Program-made: the position numbers and the translations under genes
Shown: in pieces, positions 8,893 through 16,855 of the stretch
Numbering within the stretch: position 1 is the first letter of the stretch
Layout of the letters: the number at the start of each line of letters is the position of its first letter
From: Azospirillum sp. TSH64
Lineage (GTDB): Bacteria > Pseudomonadota > Alphaproteobacteria > Azospirillales > Azospirillaceae
Length of the DNA stretch: 64,000 bases
Reading direction: 5' to 3'
Assembly (NCBI RefSeq): GCF_003116035.1
Contig: NZ_LGQW01000015.1
Span: 5,304,060-5,368,059 of the forward strand
Notes under the pieces: model-generated
Database searches by the model: none
What the model saw: only the letters and a program-made list of their open reading frames with translations
What the model was told of the DNA's origin: nothing

Positions 8893-9378
8893 ATGCCTGA
8901 GTACAGCGAGCGGACGCGCCGTGCCGAAGACCACGCCAGCCACCGGCCCCTGCCGGCGGGCTGTTTCCGGGTGCAGCGGCCCATTCGCTTCTCCCACTGC
9001 GACCCGGCCGGCATCGTCTATTTCCCGGTCTATTTCGACATGTTCAACGGGGCGGTGGAGGACTGGTTCACCCAGGGGCTGGACATCGACTATGCGACGA
9101 TGATCCTGCAGCGCCGCCTGGGCCTGCCCATCGTGCATGCCGAATGCGACTTCGTCATTCCCAGCCGGATGGGCGACACGCTGACGCTGGGCGTCCTGTT
9201 GGAACGGCTGGGCCGCAGCTCGCTCCAGCTGCGCATCAACGGCGAGCATGAGGGGCAGGTCCGGCTGTCGGGCAGCCTGACCGTTGTCACCACCTCGCTG
9301 GACGATTTCGCCGCCGTGCCGATCCCGGACGACATCCGGGAGGCCATGAAGCGCTATCAGGCGGGCTGCGAGGGGTAA
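8893..9378 (+). CDS. 4-hydroxybenzoyl-CoA thioesterase-like acyl-CoA thioesterase
   Basis: 161 residues forming a single hot-dog domain. The motif RFSHCDPAGIVYFPVYFD near residues 32-49 places the catalytic aspartate at Asp37, as in the 4-hydroxybenzoyl-CoA thioesterase/YbgC group. It would hydrolyse an acyl- or aroyl-CoA in the cytoplasm. I chose ATG 8893; ATGs at 8854 and 8782 extend the frame with Arg-rich sequence lacking family resemblance. It is monocistronic in appearance: divergent from the beta-helix gene and followed by palindromic element B. The substrate is not determined by context. Confidence 0.85.
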   Translation: MPEYSERTRRAEDHASHRPLPAGCFRVQRPIRFSHCDPAGIVYFPVYFDMFNGAVEDWFTQGLDIDYATMILQRRLGLPIVHAECDFVIPSRMGDTLTLGVLLERLGRSSLQLRINGEHEGQVRLSGSLTVVTTSLDDFAAVPIPDDIREAMKRYQAGCEG

Positions 9379-9394
9379 GGGGGGCTGGGCCTAT

Positions 9395-9512
9395 TCCCCC
9401 TCTCCCCCCTGGGGAGAGGGCCGGGGTGAGGGGGACGCACTGCGTGGCTATCCCGAGAATCCTCGCTATGCTCCCCCCTCACCCTAACCCTCTCCCCGGG
9501 GGGGAGAGGGGA
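9395..9512. repeat. Palindromic element B
   Basis: Inverted arms at 9395-9435 and 9472-9512 around a short core. The 26 bases at 9442-9467 are the exact reverse complement of 36361-36386 in element D, 27 kb away. Confidence 0.9.
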
Positions 9513-9540
9513 TTGTGCGTGCCTTCCCCCGTGACGGACC

Positions 9541-9969
9541 ATGATGGACGATTTCGACCGGCGGCTGATCGATCTGTTGACGGTGAACGCCCGCACCAGC
9601 ACGGCGGCGCTCGGGCGGGCGCTGGGGCTGTCGCGCTCGACCGTGCAGGACCGCATCGCCCGGCTGGAGCGGCAGGGGGTGATTTCCGGCTATACCGTGA
9701 AGCTGGGCGATCCGGCGCCGCGGCGCGGCGTGTCGGCGCTGGTGATGATCAGCGTGAACGCCCGGCTGGCCGACCGCGCCGTGCATGCCCTGCGCAAGAT
9801 GCCGGAGGTCCTCCGGCTGCACAGCATCAGCGGGCAATACGATTTGTGCGCCACCGTCGGCACCGAAACCCATGACGCGATGGACGCCGCACTGGACGCC
9901 ATCGGCCGCCTGCCGGGGGTCGAGCGGACGATGTCGTCCATCGTGCTGTCGACGAAGATGGAACGGTAA
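9541..9969 (+). CDS. Lrp/AsnC-family transcriptional regulator
   Basis: 142 residues. N-terminal helix-turn-helix (residues about 3-60; FDRRLIDLLTVNARTSTAAL then LGLSRSTVQDRIARLERQGVI) followed by a RAM/ligand-binding alpha-beta domain with the family glycine-rich turn (HSISGQYDLCATV). Such proteins form octamers and respond to amino acids. It is the gene directly after palindromic element B and is convergent with pyruvate kinase; a 12-bp hairpin separates the stop codons. A second in-frame ATG at 9544 is equally possible. Targets unknown. Confidence 0.9.
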   Translation: MMDDFDRRLIDLLTVNARTSTAALGRALGLSRSTVQDRIARLERQGVISGYTVKLGDPAPRRGVSALVMISVNARLADRAVHALRKMPEVLRLHSISGQYDLCATVGTETHDAMDAALDAIGRLPGVERTMSSIVLSTKMER

Positions 9970-9975
9970 AAGCCG

Positions 9976-10004
9976 GCGGAGCGGCGGGGGTGCCGCCGCT
10001 CCGC
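9976..10004. terminator. Hairpin between convergent genes, likely terminator
   Basis: Perfect 12-bp stem GCGGAGCGGCGG / CCGCCGCTCCGC with a 5-nt loop, between the stop codons of the Lrp regulator and pyruvate kinase. Reading on the minus strand it is followed by CTTTTA, so it best fits termination of pyruvate kinase. Confidence 0.7.
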
Positions 10005-10011
10005 TTCGGCC

Positions 10012-11436
10012 TTACGCCTTGCCGTCCATGTGGATGACGCGCAGGTTGTTGGTGGTGCCGGCCTGGGCGAAGGGGATGCCGGCGACGACCACCAGGGTGC
10101 CGGTCTTGCCGGCCAGTTCCTCCGAGCGCCCGATGGCGATGGCGCGGTCGACCATCTCCTCGTAGGTGCGGATGTCGTCGGACAGCACGCTGTGGGCACC
10201 CCACAGCAGGCAGAGCCGGCGCGACACCGCCGTGTCGGGGGTGATCGCCAGGATCGGCACCTCCGGCCGCTTGCGGGCGATGCGGGCCGCGGTGGTGCCG
10301 CTGGAGGTGAAGGCGACGATGGCCGAGGAATGCAGGGTGTCGGCCAGATCGGCGGCGGCGGCGGCCACCGCGTGGGGCGGCGTGTGCTCCTCGCCCGGAT
10401 GGGTCGCCTGGATCAGCGAGCGGTAGAGCTTGTGCTGCTCGGTGGAGCGGATGATGCGGTCCATCATGGTGACCGCCTCGACCGGATACTGGCCTGAGGC
10501 CGATTCGGCCGACAGCATCACCGCGTCGGCGCCGTCATAGATGGCGGTCGCCACGTCCGACGCCTCGGCCCGTGTCGGGGTCGGGGCGGAGACCATCGAA
10601 TCGAGCATCTGGGTGGCGACGATCACCGGCTTCACCGCGAGGCGGCAGGCGCGCACCAGCTCCTTCTGGCGGCCGGGCACGTCCTCGTGCGGGATTTCGA
10701 CGCCGAGGTCGCCGCGCGCCACCATCACCGCGTCGGACAGGCGGATGATGTCGTCGATCTTCTCCAGCGCCTGCGGCTTCTCGATCTTCGCCATGATGCC
10801 GGCGCGGTCGCCGATCAGGCCGCGGCCCTCCAGGATGTCGCCCGGCTTCTGCACGAAGGACATGGCGACCCAGTCGACGCCCAGCTCCAGCCCGAAGGCG
10901 AGGTCGGCGCGGTCCTTGGCCGTCAGCGGCGACAGGTCCAGGATGGTGCCCGGCAGGTTGACGCCCTTGCGGTTGGAGATGGTGCCGCCGACGACGACCT
11001 TCGCCTCGATCCAGTCGTCGCCCAGCTCGGTCACCTCGACGCGGACGCGGCCGTCGTCGATCAGCAGATGGTGGCCCGGCATGATGGCGGCGAAGATTTC
11101 CGGGTGCGGCAGCGGGATGGAGCGCTTGTCGCCGTCGGTCCCCTGGAGCACGAAGCGGATCTGCTCGCCGGTGGTGACGGCGATCTTGCCGTCGCGGATG
11201 GTGCCGACGCGGATCTTCGGACCCTGGAGATCCTGAAGGATGCCGATGGGGCGGCCGACCTCGGCCTCCAGCTCGCGGATGGCGCGGTGGACCTTGGCGT
11301 GGTCGTCGTGGGTGCCATGGCTGAAGTTCAGCCGGAAGGTGTCGACACCGGCCAGGAACAGGGTCTTCAGCATCTCGGGCGAGTTGCTAGCCGGTCCGAC
11401 GGTGGCGACGATCTTGGCGCGGCGATGACGGCGCAT
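10012..11436 (-). CDS. pyk: Pyruvate kinase
   Basis: 474 residues, full length for bacterial pyruvate kinase. It converts phosphoenolpyruvate and ADP to pyruvate and ATP. Visible landmarks: MRRHRRAKIVATVGPAS at the N-terminus, FRLNFSHGT, LQDLQGPKIRVG, the metal/substrate site region IMAKIEKPQALEKIDDI, MVARGDLGVEIP and the ATQMLDSM...PTRAEASDVA signature. A regulatory C-terminal domain of normal size follows. The frame is open upstream to 11730, but the family start is the ATG at 11436 with CCGGAA nearby. The 250 bp upstream hold no gene. It appears to stand alone as a transcription unit. Confidence 0.97.
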   Translation of the reverse strand: MRRHRRAKIVATVGPASNSPEMLKTLFLAGVDTFRLNFSHGTHDDHAKVHRAIRELEAEVGRPIGILQDLQGPKIRVGTIRDGKIAVTTGEQIRFVLQGTDGDKRSIPLPHPEIFAAIMPGHHLLIDDGRVRVEVTELGDDWIEAKVVVGGTISNRKGVNLPGTILDLSPLTAKDRADLAFGLELGVDWVAMSFVQKPGDILEGRGLIGDRAGIMAKIEKPQALEKIDDIIRLSDAVMVARGDLGVEIPHEDVPGRQKELVRACRLAVKPVIVATQMLDSMVSAPTPTRAEASDVATAIYDGADAVMLSAESASGQYPVEAVTMMDRIIRSTEQHKLYRSLIQATHPGEEHTPPHAVAAAAADLADTLHSSAIVAFTSSGTTAARIARKRPEVPILAITPDTAVSRRLCLLWGAHSVLSDDIRTYEEMVDRAIAIGRSEELAGKTGTLVVVAGIPFAQAGTTNNLRVIHMDGKA

Positions 11437-11689
11437 ATGGTTCCGGCCGCGGGGGCCGTCCTCTTTTGGCTGGGCCGTCCGGTGCGCCGCCGGGGCGGCC
11501 ACCATGAGAGGACGGCGGGGTGACTGGTCAGCGGCACGAACGGCGGCGACGGGCAACCCCTTCGGGAAGCCCGTCAGCCGTTCGCGTGCCATACCAGGGT
11601 GTCGCGATTGGCGCCGGAAAGCAAGGCGGCAGGCAGGGGATGGGGGATGAAACGGCGGGCGGCCGCCGCCCTGCGGCACCGCAGCGCGG

Positions 11690-11881
11690 TCAGCCGCGCG
11701 CCCTGGCCAGCAGCCACCGCATCGCCGCATCGGCCGGATGGGTCAGGGCGAAGAGAAGCGCCGAGCGGACGATGTGCAGCGCCGACGGCGAAGTGCCGGG
11801 CCTGACCCGGATGTCCGCCTCCAGCAGGCCGACGATGCCGACGAGCAGATAGGCGCAAGTGCAGAACCACAGGAACGACAT
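11690..11881 (-). CDS. Small inner-membrane protein, 63 aa
   Basis: 63 residues starting MSFLWFCTCAYLLVGIVGLL, with one clear N-terminal membrane segment (residues 3-20), a short polar stretch and a second moderately hydrophobic segment (HIVRSALLFALTHPADAAM). The chosen ATG at 11881 has CTGGAGG immediately upstream; an in-frame ATG at 11905 is less well supported. It ends upstream of pyruvate kinase on the same strand. No family recognised. Confidence 0.6.
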   Translation of the reverse strand: MSFLWFCTCAYLLVGIVGLLEADIRVRPGTSPSALHIVRSALLFALTHPADAAMRWLLARARG

Positions 11882-11961
11882 GAGGCCTCCAGTCGGAGAG
11901 GTCATGCCATTCCCGTGGTTAAGGATGCTCTAACGCCGGCTTTGCCGGCCGTTACCGAAGA

Positions 11962-12885
11962 TCAGTCGGCGACGACGAGGCGGTCGCGCCGCGGGGTGCC
12001 GATGCGGCCGCCGATCGCGGCGGCCAGGGCGCCGAGCAGCAGGGCGACGGTGCCCCAGATGCCGGCGGCGGACAGGGTGTTGCTGGTCGCCTTGGCGGCG
12101 TTGGTCGCCGTCTCGGCCGCCTGCTGCTTGGCCGACCCGAACTGCTGTTCGAGCTGCTGGAGACGCTGGCGGGCCTGATCCTCGGGGATGCCGGCCTGCT
12201 GGGCGACGATGGAGACCGCCTGCTGGCGCGCCTGGTCGGCCTCGGGACCGCCGGCGGCCATCTTGGTCAGGGCGCTGAGCAGCTGGGTGCGGGCGTCCTC
12301 GCCGCTGCGCTGCTGGTCGGCCGGGCGCATCAGATCCTCGGCCTGCCGGCGCAGATCCTCGGCCGACACACCGGAGGCGCGGGCGACCTCGGGGACCGCC
12401 TGCTTCACCGTCTGGGCGACGCCCGAGGTGGCGCTGCCCAGCGCGTTGAAGGCGCCGCCGGTGATGCTGCCCAGCGTGGTGGTGACGAGATAGGCGCTGA
12501 TCAGCAGCGCGAAGGCCCAGGTCAGCAGGCCGTGGATCAGCCCGTCGCCGCGGGTCGGCACCCCGGCGAGCCGGGCCGCGACATAGCCGCCGACGCCGAG
12601 CGCCAGCATATAGCTGACCGTCCACCACAGCCCGGCGCTGATCCCGAAGGAACTGGCCTGTGGCAGGGCGTCGCGCCCGGCGCCGGGGTCGATGGCCGTC
12701 AGGCCGATGCCCAGCCCGAGCATGCTGAGCAGCAGCTGGATCGCCAGGGCCAGGACGACGCCGGCAAAGACGCCGGCCCAGGAGACGCGGCGGTGGACGC
12801 CCGGCCTCACCTCGACATCGGTGGCAAGGACTGTGCGGCGTGGTCCCGTTTCGGGCGATGAGTAGGCACCGTGCTGTGTGATCAT
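11962..12885 (-). CDS. Membrane protein of the rhizobial 'PhnA-like' group
   Basis: 307 residues. After a polar N-terminus comes a helix RVSWAGVFAGVVLALAIQLL and the segment LLSMLGLGIGLTAIDPGAG, then further membrane helices near GLWWTVSYMLALGVGGYVAARLAG and LTWAFALLISAYLVTTTLGS. A long Gln/Ala/Glu-rich, probably coiled-coil region (about residues 160-260) precedes a final membrane helix (TVALLLGALAAAIGGRI). Alphaproteobacterial homologues with this layout are often annotated 'PhnA-like', although nothing suggests phosphonoacetate hydrolase activity. The ATG at 12885 has AAGGACCTTGAGC upstream. Function unknown; probably an envelope protein. Confidence 0.7.
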   Translation of the reverse strand: MITQHGAYSSPETGPRRTVLATDVEVRPGVHRRVSWAGVFAGVVLALAIQLLLSMLGLGIGLTAIDPGAGRDALPQASSFGISAGLWWTVSYMLALGVGGYVAARLAGVPTRGDGLIHGLLTWAFALLISAYLVTTTLGSITGGAFNALGSATSGVAQTVKQAVPEVARASGVSAEDLRRQAEDLMRPADQQRSGEDARTQLLSALTKMAAGGPEADQARQQAVSIVAQQAGIPEDQARQRLQQLEQQFGSAKQQAAETATNAAKATSNTLSAAGIWGTVALLLGALAAAIGGRIGTPRRDRLVVAD

Positions 12886-13130
12886 GCTCAAGGTCCTTAA
12901 AGCCTGGAGGGGACGCAAAAGACTGGAGCCGCCGATGTCCGGGATCGCAAATGACCAATCCCGGACTGTGGATATCGGATACTCTTCACGCCTTGAACAT
13001 CATGCCGGCAGCAAAGGTTCCTCGCGAAAACAGCAGGTTCCGCAGGGTTGGAAAGTCGACGAGAAACCGGAATCCTTTTGGGAGTACAATGACGAAGCAG
13101 GTCGAATAATGATCATTCCTTCAACAGAAA

Positions 13131-13505
13131 TTATATTTCGGCATTCTTTCCTGTGCCGGGCGCTTTGCGCAGCCAGCCGAAGGACAGGACCAGCCGCTCG
13201 CCGACCCCCTCGGTCACGCGGTGCGGATGGAGGTCCGGGCGGAAATACTTGATGCGGGGCCGGTCGACGATCGCCTCGTCGCACAGGAACAGGCCGCCCG
13301 ACGCCGGCTGGCGCAGGATGATGTTGACGCGGTGGTGCTCGAAGCCGTCGGGCGCCGGGTCGACATGCTCGTCCAGGCCGCTGGTCGTCGGATAGCGCAG
13401 CAGATAGCAGTCGAAGCGCAGCCGGGACGAGCGGGCCAGCAGCATCTTGAAATAGTCCCTGCCGCCATTTTCCTGGCGGCCGCGGTCCCACCGCAACCAA
13501 GCCAT
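13131..13505 (-). CDS. Small 2OG-Fe(II) oxygenase-like protein
   Basis: 124 residues. The pattern LDEHVDPAP (His47, Asp49), a strand NIILRQPASGGLFLCDE, and LHPHRVTEGVGERLVLSFGW (His93 or His95, Arg104) match the HxD...H...R order of the 2-oxoglutarate/Fe(II) dioxygenase double-stranded beta-helix, so the core active site seems complete despite the short length. Start ATG 13505 has GGGAGCAGGACG upstream. It lies between the PhnA-like membrane protein and the RpiR regulator, all on the minus strand, with a lower-GC 245-bp gap downstream. It could be a prolyl-hydroxylase-like protein; substrate unknown. Confidence 0.65.
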   Translation of the reverse strand: MAWLRWDRGRQENGGRDYFKMLLARSSRLRFDCYLLRYPTTSGLDEHVDPAPDGFEHHRVNIILRQPASGGLFLCDEAIVDRPRIKYFRPDLHPHRVTEGVGERLVLSFGWLRKAPGTGKNAEI

Positions 13506-13572
13506 CGTCCTGCTCCCGACCGTGAAACGCGTCTCCGGTGGATGCTATCCGACCGCAGCCGGGGCGACAGAC

Positions 13573-14499
13573 TCACAATTCGCCAAGCCGGTCATGCAGA
13601 TCCTCGATGGCGCGGATGCGGGCGCGGCCGGCCTCGCCGGTCAGCGGGATCAGCTCGGCGGCGAGCGCGTGGATCACCGCCAGGGCGGCGACATGGGTGT
13701 CGAGGGCGGCGAGGCTGCGCGTCTCGCAGCGGAAGGTCAGCGGCGGCGGCGGGGCCTCCAGCGCGGAATGGCTGTCGGCGATCAGGATGGTGGGGATGCC
13801 GCGCTCCCCCGCGATGCGCAGCAGGCGGACGATGGCCGGCGGACGGCGGCGGATGCCGACCAGGAACAGCAGGTCGCCCGGATTGAGATCGCCGGGCTCC
13901 AGATCGGCCAGCGTCTCCGCCATCGTCTCGCCGGTTGCCGCCAGCTGGTGGACCTCGCCGCGGACCTGGATGAACTGCCAGCGGGCATAGCCGGCCAGGA
14001 AGGCGCTGTTGCGGGCGCCGCAGACCCAGATGCGCCGGGCGTCGGCGAGCGCGCGGGCCGCGCGGGCCAGCATCGCCGGGTCGGTCTGGCGGGCGGTGGC
14101 GGCGAGCGCCTCCGCACTGCGCCGGAAATGCGCGTCGAGTGGCGCCGGATCGCCGTCGGCAACCGCTGCCGACGCGGGGGTCGGGCCGCCGGGCGGCAGC
14201 AGGAACAGCGGCGAGCCCCAGTCGCCGCCGCGCCGGGCGGCCAGACGCGCCGCCTCGAAGCCGGCATAGCCGAGCCGGCGGACCAGACGCGACACCGTCA
14301 TCTTCGACACGCCGGCCCGGCCGGCCAGCTCGGTCGCCGAATAGCCCGACAGCTCGCCCGGACAGGCGAGGATCACATCGGCGAGCTGTCGCTCCATAGG
14401 GCTGAGGTCGCCATAGCGGTCGCGGATGCGGGCGGTCAGCGACGGTTCGCCTGCCTCCGGTCCATCCGGGGCCTTTGCGGCGTGAATTGCCTGTTTCAT
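13573..14499 (-). CDS. RpiR-family transcriptional regulator
   Basis: 308 residues. N-terminal RpiR helix-turn-helix (about residues 22-85; LSPMERQLADVILACPGEL then YSATELAGRAGVSKMTVSRL) and C-terminal SIS domain (about 130-270; RIWVCGARNSAFLAGYARW...GDLLFLVGIRRRPPAIVRLL). RpiR proteins sense phosphosugars or related metabolites through the SIS domain. The ATG at 14499 begins the conserved region. It is divergent from the amino-acid ABC importer operon starting at 14709, with a palindromic TGTAAC operator candidate in between, so it is the likely regulator of that importer; other RpiR proteins control amino-acid uptake in rhizobia-like bacteria. Confidence 0.85.
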   Translation of the reverse strand: MKQAIHAAKAPDGPEAGEPSLTARIRDRYGDLSPMERQLADVILACPGELSGYSATELAGRAGVSKMTVSRLVRRLGYAGFEAARLAARRGGDWGSPLFLLPPGGPTPASAAVADGDPAPLDAHFRRSAEALAATARQTDPAMLARAARALADARRIWVCGARNSAFLAGYARWQFIQVRGEVHQLAATGETMAETLADLEPGDLNPGDLLFLVGIRRRPPAIVRLLRIAGERGIPTILIADSHSALEAPPPPLTFRCETRSLAALDTHVAALAVIHALAAELIPLTGEAGRARIRAIEDLHDRLGEL

Positions 14500-14566
14500 G
14501 GGCTGATCGCCTCTCGGCTTCGGCATTTGCACAAAAAATGGATTCCGGGGCTGCAACCAAAGCGGT

Positions 14567-14580
14567 GTTACATTTGTAAC
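14567..14580. promoter_or_regulatory. Palindromic operator candidate GTTACATTTGTAAC
   Basis: Perfect 6-bp arms GTTACA/TGTAAC with a 2-nt spacer, in the 209-bp gap between the divergent rpiR-type gene and the ABC operon. A related half-site GTAACATT is at 14606-14613. Probably bound by the adjacent RpiR regulator (inference). Confidence 0.5.
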
Positions 14581-14708
14581 GGCTCCTTGCGTTGGCGGGA
14601 TAAGCGTAACATTCCCGCGCCTTTGCGGCACACCCGAATTCGTAGGACGAAAGTGGCACATGGTTTGAAAAGGAGGGTCATCGTCTTTCGGTTCGGAGAT
14701 CAGGTGCC

Positions 14709-15503
14709 ATGCGGTTCGCGAAGATTCTGGGTGCTCTCGGCCTTGCCACGGCGGTTCTGGCCGGCGGTCTTGCCCCGACCCATGCAAAAGCCGACGCGCT
14801 TGAGCGCATCGCCAAGGAGAAGGTGCTGCGCGTCGCCGTTCCGCAGGACTTCCCGCCCTTCGGCTCGGTCGGCACCGACCTGAAGCCGGTCGGCTACGAC
14901 ATCGACGCCGCCACCCTGATCGCCAAGGAGATGGGCGCCAAGGTGGAGCTGGTGCCGGTGACCAGCACCAACCGCATCCCCTATTTGACCACCGGCAAGG
15001 TCGATCTGGTGATCTCCAGCCTGGGCAAGAATGCCGAGCGCGAGAAGGTCATCGACTTCTCCACCGCCTACGCCCCCTTCTACAACGGCGTCTTCGGTCC
15101 CGACGACATCAAGGCCGAGAAGGTCGAGGATCTGGACGGCAAGACCGTCGGCGTCACCCGCGGCTCGGTCGAGGACATCGAGCTGTCGAAGATCGTGTCG
15201 GACAAGGTCACCGTCCGCCGCTATGAGGACAACAACGGCACCATCTCCGCCTTCCTGTCGGGTCAGGTGCAACTGGTCGCCACCGGCAACGTGGTCGCCG
15301 CCGCCATCTTCGAGCGCAACCCGCCGCGCCAGCCGATCCTGAAGTTCCTGGTCAAGAACTCCCCCTGCTTCGTCGGGCTGAACAAGAACGAGGGGCCGCT
15401 CCTGGAGAAGGTCAACGCCATCATCGCCAAGGCGAAGGACGACGGCTCGCTGAACGACATCGCCAAGAAGTGGCTGCACGCGCCGCTGCCGAAGGATCTG
15501 TGA
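14709..15503 (+). CDS. Amino-acid ABC transporter substrate-binding protein
   Basis: 264 residues with a signal peptide (MRFAKILGALGLATAVLAGG, cleavage near residue 26 after THA). The mature part is a SBP_bac_3 periplasmic binding fold: VLRVAVPQDFPPFGSVG at the N-terminus, GYDIDAATLIAKEMGAKVEL, and RIPYLTTGKVDLVISSLGKN. This family binds polar amino acids or opines. The start has GGAGATCAGG upstream. It heads a four-gene operon with two permeases and an ATPase and is divergent from an RpiR regulator. Confidence 0.93.
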   Translation: MRFAKILGALGLATAVLAGGLAPTHAKADALERIAKEKVLRVAVPQDFPPFGSVGTDLKPVGYDIDAATLIAKEMGAKVELVPVTSTNRIPYLTTGKVDLVISSLGKNAEREKVIDFSTAYAPFYNGVFGPDDIKAEKVEDLDGKTVGVTRGSVEDIELSKIVSDKVTVRRYEDNNGTISAFLSGQVQLVATGNVVAAAIFERNPPRQPILKFLVKNSPCFVGLNKNEGPLLEKVNAIIAKAKDDGSLNDIAKKWLHAPLPKDL

Positions 15504-15537
15504 TCGCCTGACCCTTCCACCGGCACGGGACCGTATC

Positions 15538-16212
15538 ATGGCCTACAGTTTCGATTTCTCGTCCCTGCTGGACTACACGCCCGTGCTGGTGGACGGGGTG
15601 GCGACCACCGTGGCGCTGACCGCGGTCAGCACGGTGCTGGGGGTGGCGCTCGGCATCGGCGGGGCGGCGGCACGGACCTCCAGCGTCAAGCCGCTGGCGG
15701 TCGTCGTCGGCGCCTATGTCGAGCTGATCCGCAACACGCCCTTCCTGGTCCAGCTGTTCTTCATCTTCTTCGGGCTGCCGTCGCTGGGCATCCGGCTGGC
15801 GGAATGGCAGGCGGCGGTGCTGGCGATGGTGATCAATCTCGGCGCCTATTCGACCGAGATCATCCGCGCCGGCATCGAGGCGACGCCGAAGGGCCAGATC
15901 GAGGCCGGGGCCAGCCTGGGCATGACCGGGCCGCAGATCTTCCGTTACGTCGTGCTGGGGCCGGCGATGGCGAAGATCTGGCCGGCGCTGACCAGCCAGA
16001 TCGTCATCGTCATGCTGGGCTCGTCGGTCTGCTCGCAGATCGCAGCGGAGGAGCTGAGCTTCGCCGCCAACTTCATCCAGTCCCGCAATTTCCGGCCCTT
16101 CGAGGTCTATTTCCTGGCGACCGCGCTGTATCTGGCGCTGGCGGTGGGGTTGCGCTGGATCTTCAGCCTGATGGGGCAGCGGATGTTCGCCAAGGGGGTG
16201 TCGCGTGCTTAA
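15538..16212 (+). CDS. Amino-acid ABC transporter permease (first)
   Basis: 224-residue HisM/GlnP-type permease with about five membrane helices. Contains the family features VELIRNTPFLVQLFF and the EAA loop STEIIRAGIEATPKGQIEAGASLG...VVLGPAMAKI. With the second permease it would form the heterodimeric membrane channel of the importer. It lies 34 bp after the binding protein; its last 8 bases overlap the GTG start of the next gene, indicating translational coupling. Confidence 0.93.
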   Translation: MAYSFDFSSLLDYTPVLVDGVATTVALTAVSTVLGVALGIGGAAARTSSVKPLAVVVGAYVELIRNTPFLVQLFFIFFGLPSLGIRLAEWQAAVLAMVINLGAYSTEIIRAGIEATPKGQIEAGASLGMTGPQIFRYVVLGPAMAKIWPALTSQIVIVMLGSSVCSQIAAEELSFAANFIQSRNFRPFEVYFLATALYLALAVGLRWIFSLMGQRMFAKGVSRA

Positions 16213-16855
16213 CTTCACCCTGTGGGACATCCTGTCCAACCTGCTGCTGGCGGCACGCTGGACGGTGCTGCTGTCGCTGATCGCCTTCGTCTCCGGCGGT
16301 GTGGCGGGCCTGCTGCTGCTGGTCGCCCGCGTGTCGCCGGTGCCGCCGCTGCGCATCGCGGCAAAGCTGTTCATCGAGGTGTTCCAGGGCACGCCGCTGC
16401 TGATGCAGCTGTTCATCGTCTTCTTCGCCCTGCCGCTGATCGGCATCGAGACCTCGGCCTGGACCTCGGCCGCCGTCGCGCTGACTTTGTTCACCGCCGC
16501 CTATCTCGCCGAGATCTGGCGCGGCTGCGTCGAGGCGGTGCCGAAGGGTCAGTGGGAGGCCTCGGCCAGCCTCGCCATGACATTCCCTGAGCAGATGCGC
16601 CACGTCATCCTGCCGCAGGCCCTGCGCATCGCCGTGCCGCCGACCGTCGGTTTCTCGGTGCAGGTGGTGAAGGGCACGGCGGTGACCTCCATCATCGGCT
16701 TCGTCGAGGTGACGAAGGCCGGGACCATGATCACCAACGCCACCTTCCAGCCCTTCCTGGTCTATGGGCTGGTCGGGCTGATCTATTTCGCCCTGTGCTA
16801 CCCGCTGTCGCTGTCGGCCAAGGCGCTGGAAAGGAAGCTCAATGTCGCCCGTTAA
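16205..16855 (+). CDS. Amino-acid ABC transporter permease (second), GTG start
   Basis: 216-residue HisM/GlnP-type permease: LFIEVFQGTPLLMQLFIVFF and the EAA loop AEIWRGCVEAVPKGQWEASASL...VILPQALRIAVPP are clear. The start codon is GTG at 16205, preceded by AAGGGGGTG, and overlaps the preceding stop by 8 bases; the gene itself overlaps the ATPase start by 14 bases. Partner of the first permease in the same membrane complex. Confidence 0.93.
   Translation: MLNFTLWDILSNLLLAARWTVLLSLIAFVSGGVAGLLLLVARVSPVPPLRIAAKLFIEVFQGTPLLMQLFIVFFALPLIGIETSAWTSAAVALTLFTAAYLAEIWRGCVEAVPKGQWEASASLAMTFPEQMRHVILPQALRIAVPPTVGFSVQVVKGTAVTSIIGFVEVTKAGTMITNATFQPFLVYGLVGLIYFALCYPLSLSAKALERKLNVAR

Noticed and set aside
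12878..13252. A 124-codon plus-strand frame between the PhnA-like gene and the oxygenase-like gene
   Set aside because: It overlaps the end of the oxygenase-like gene antisense, and its composition changes abruptly along its length; no family resemblance.
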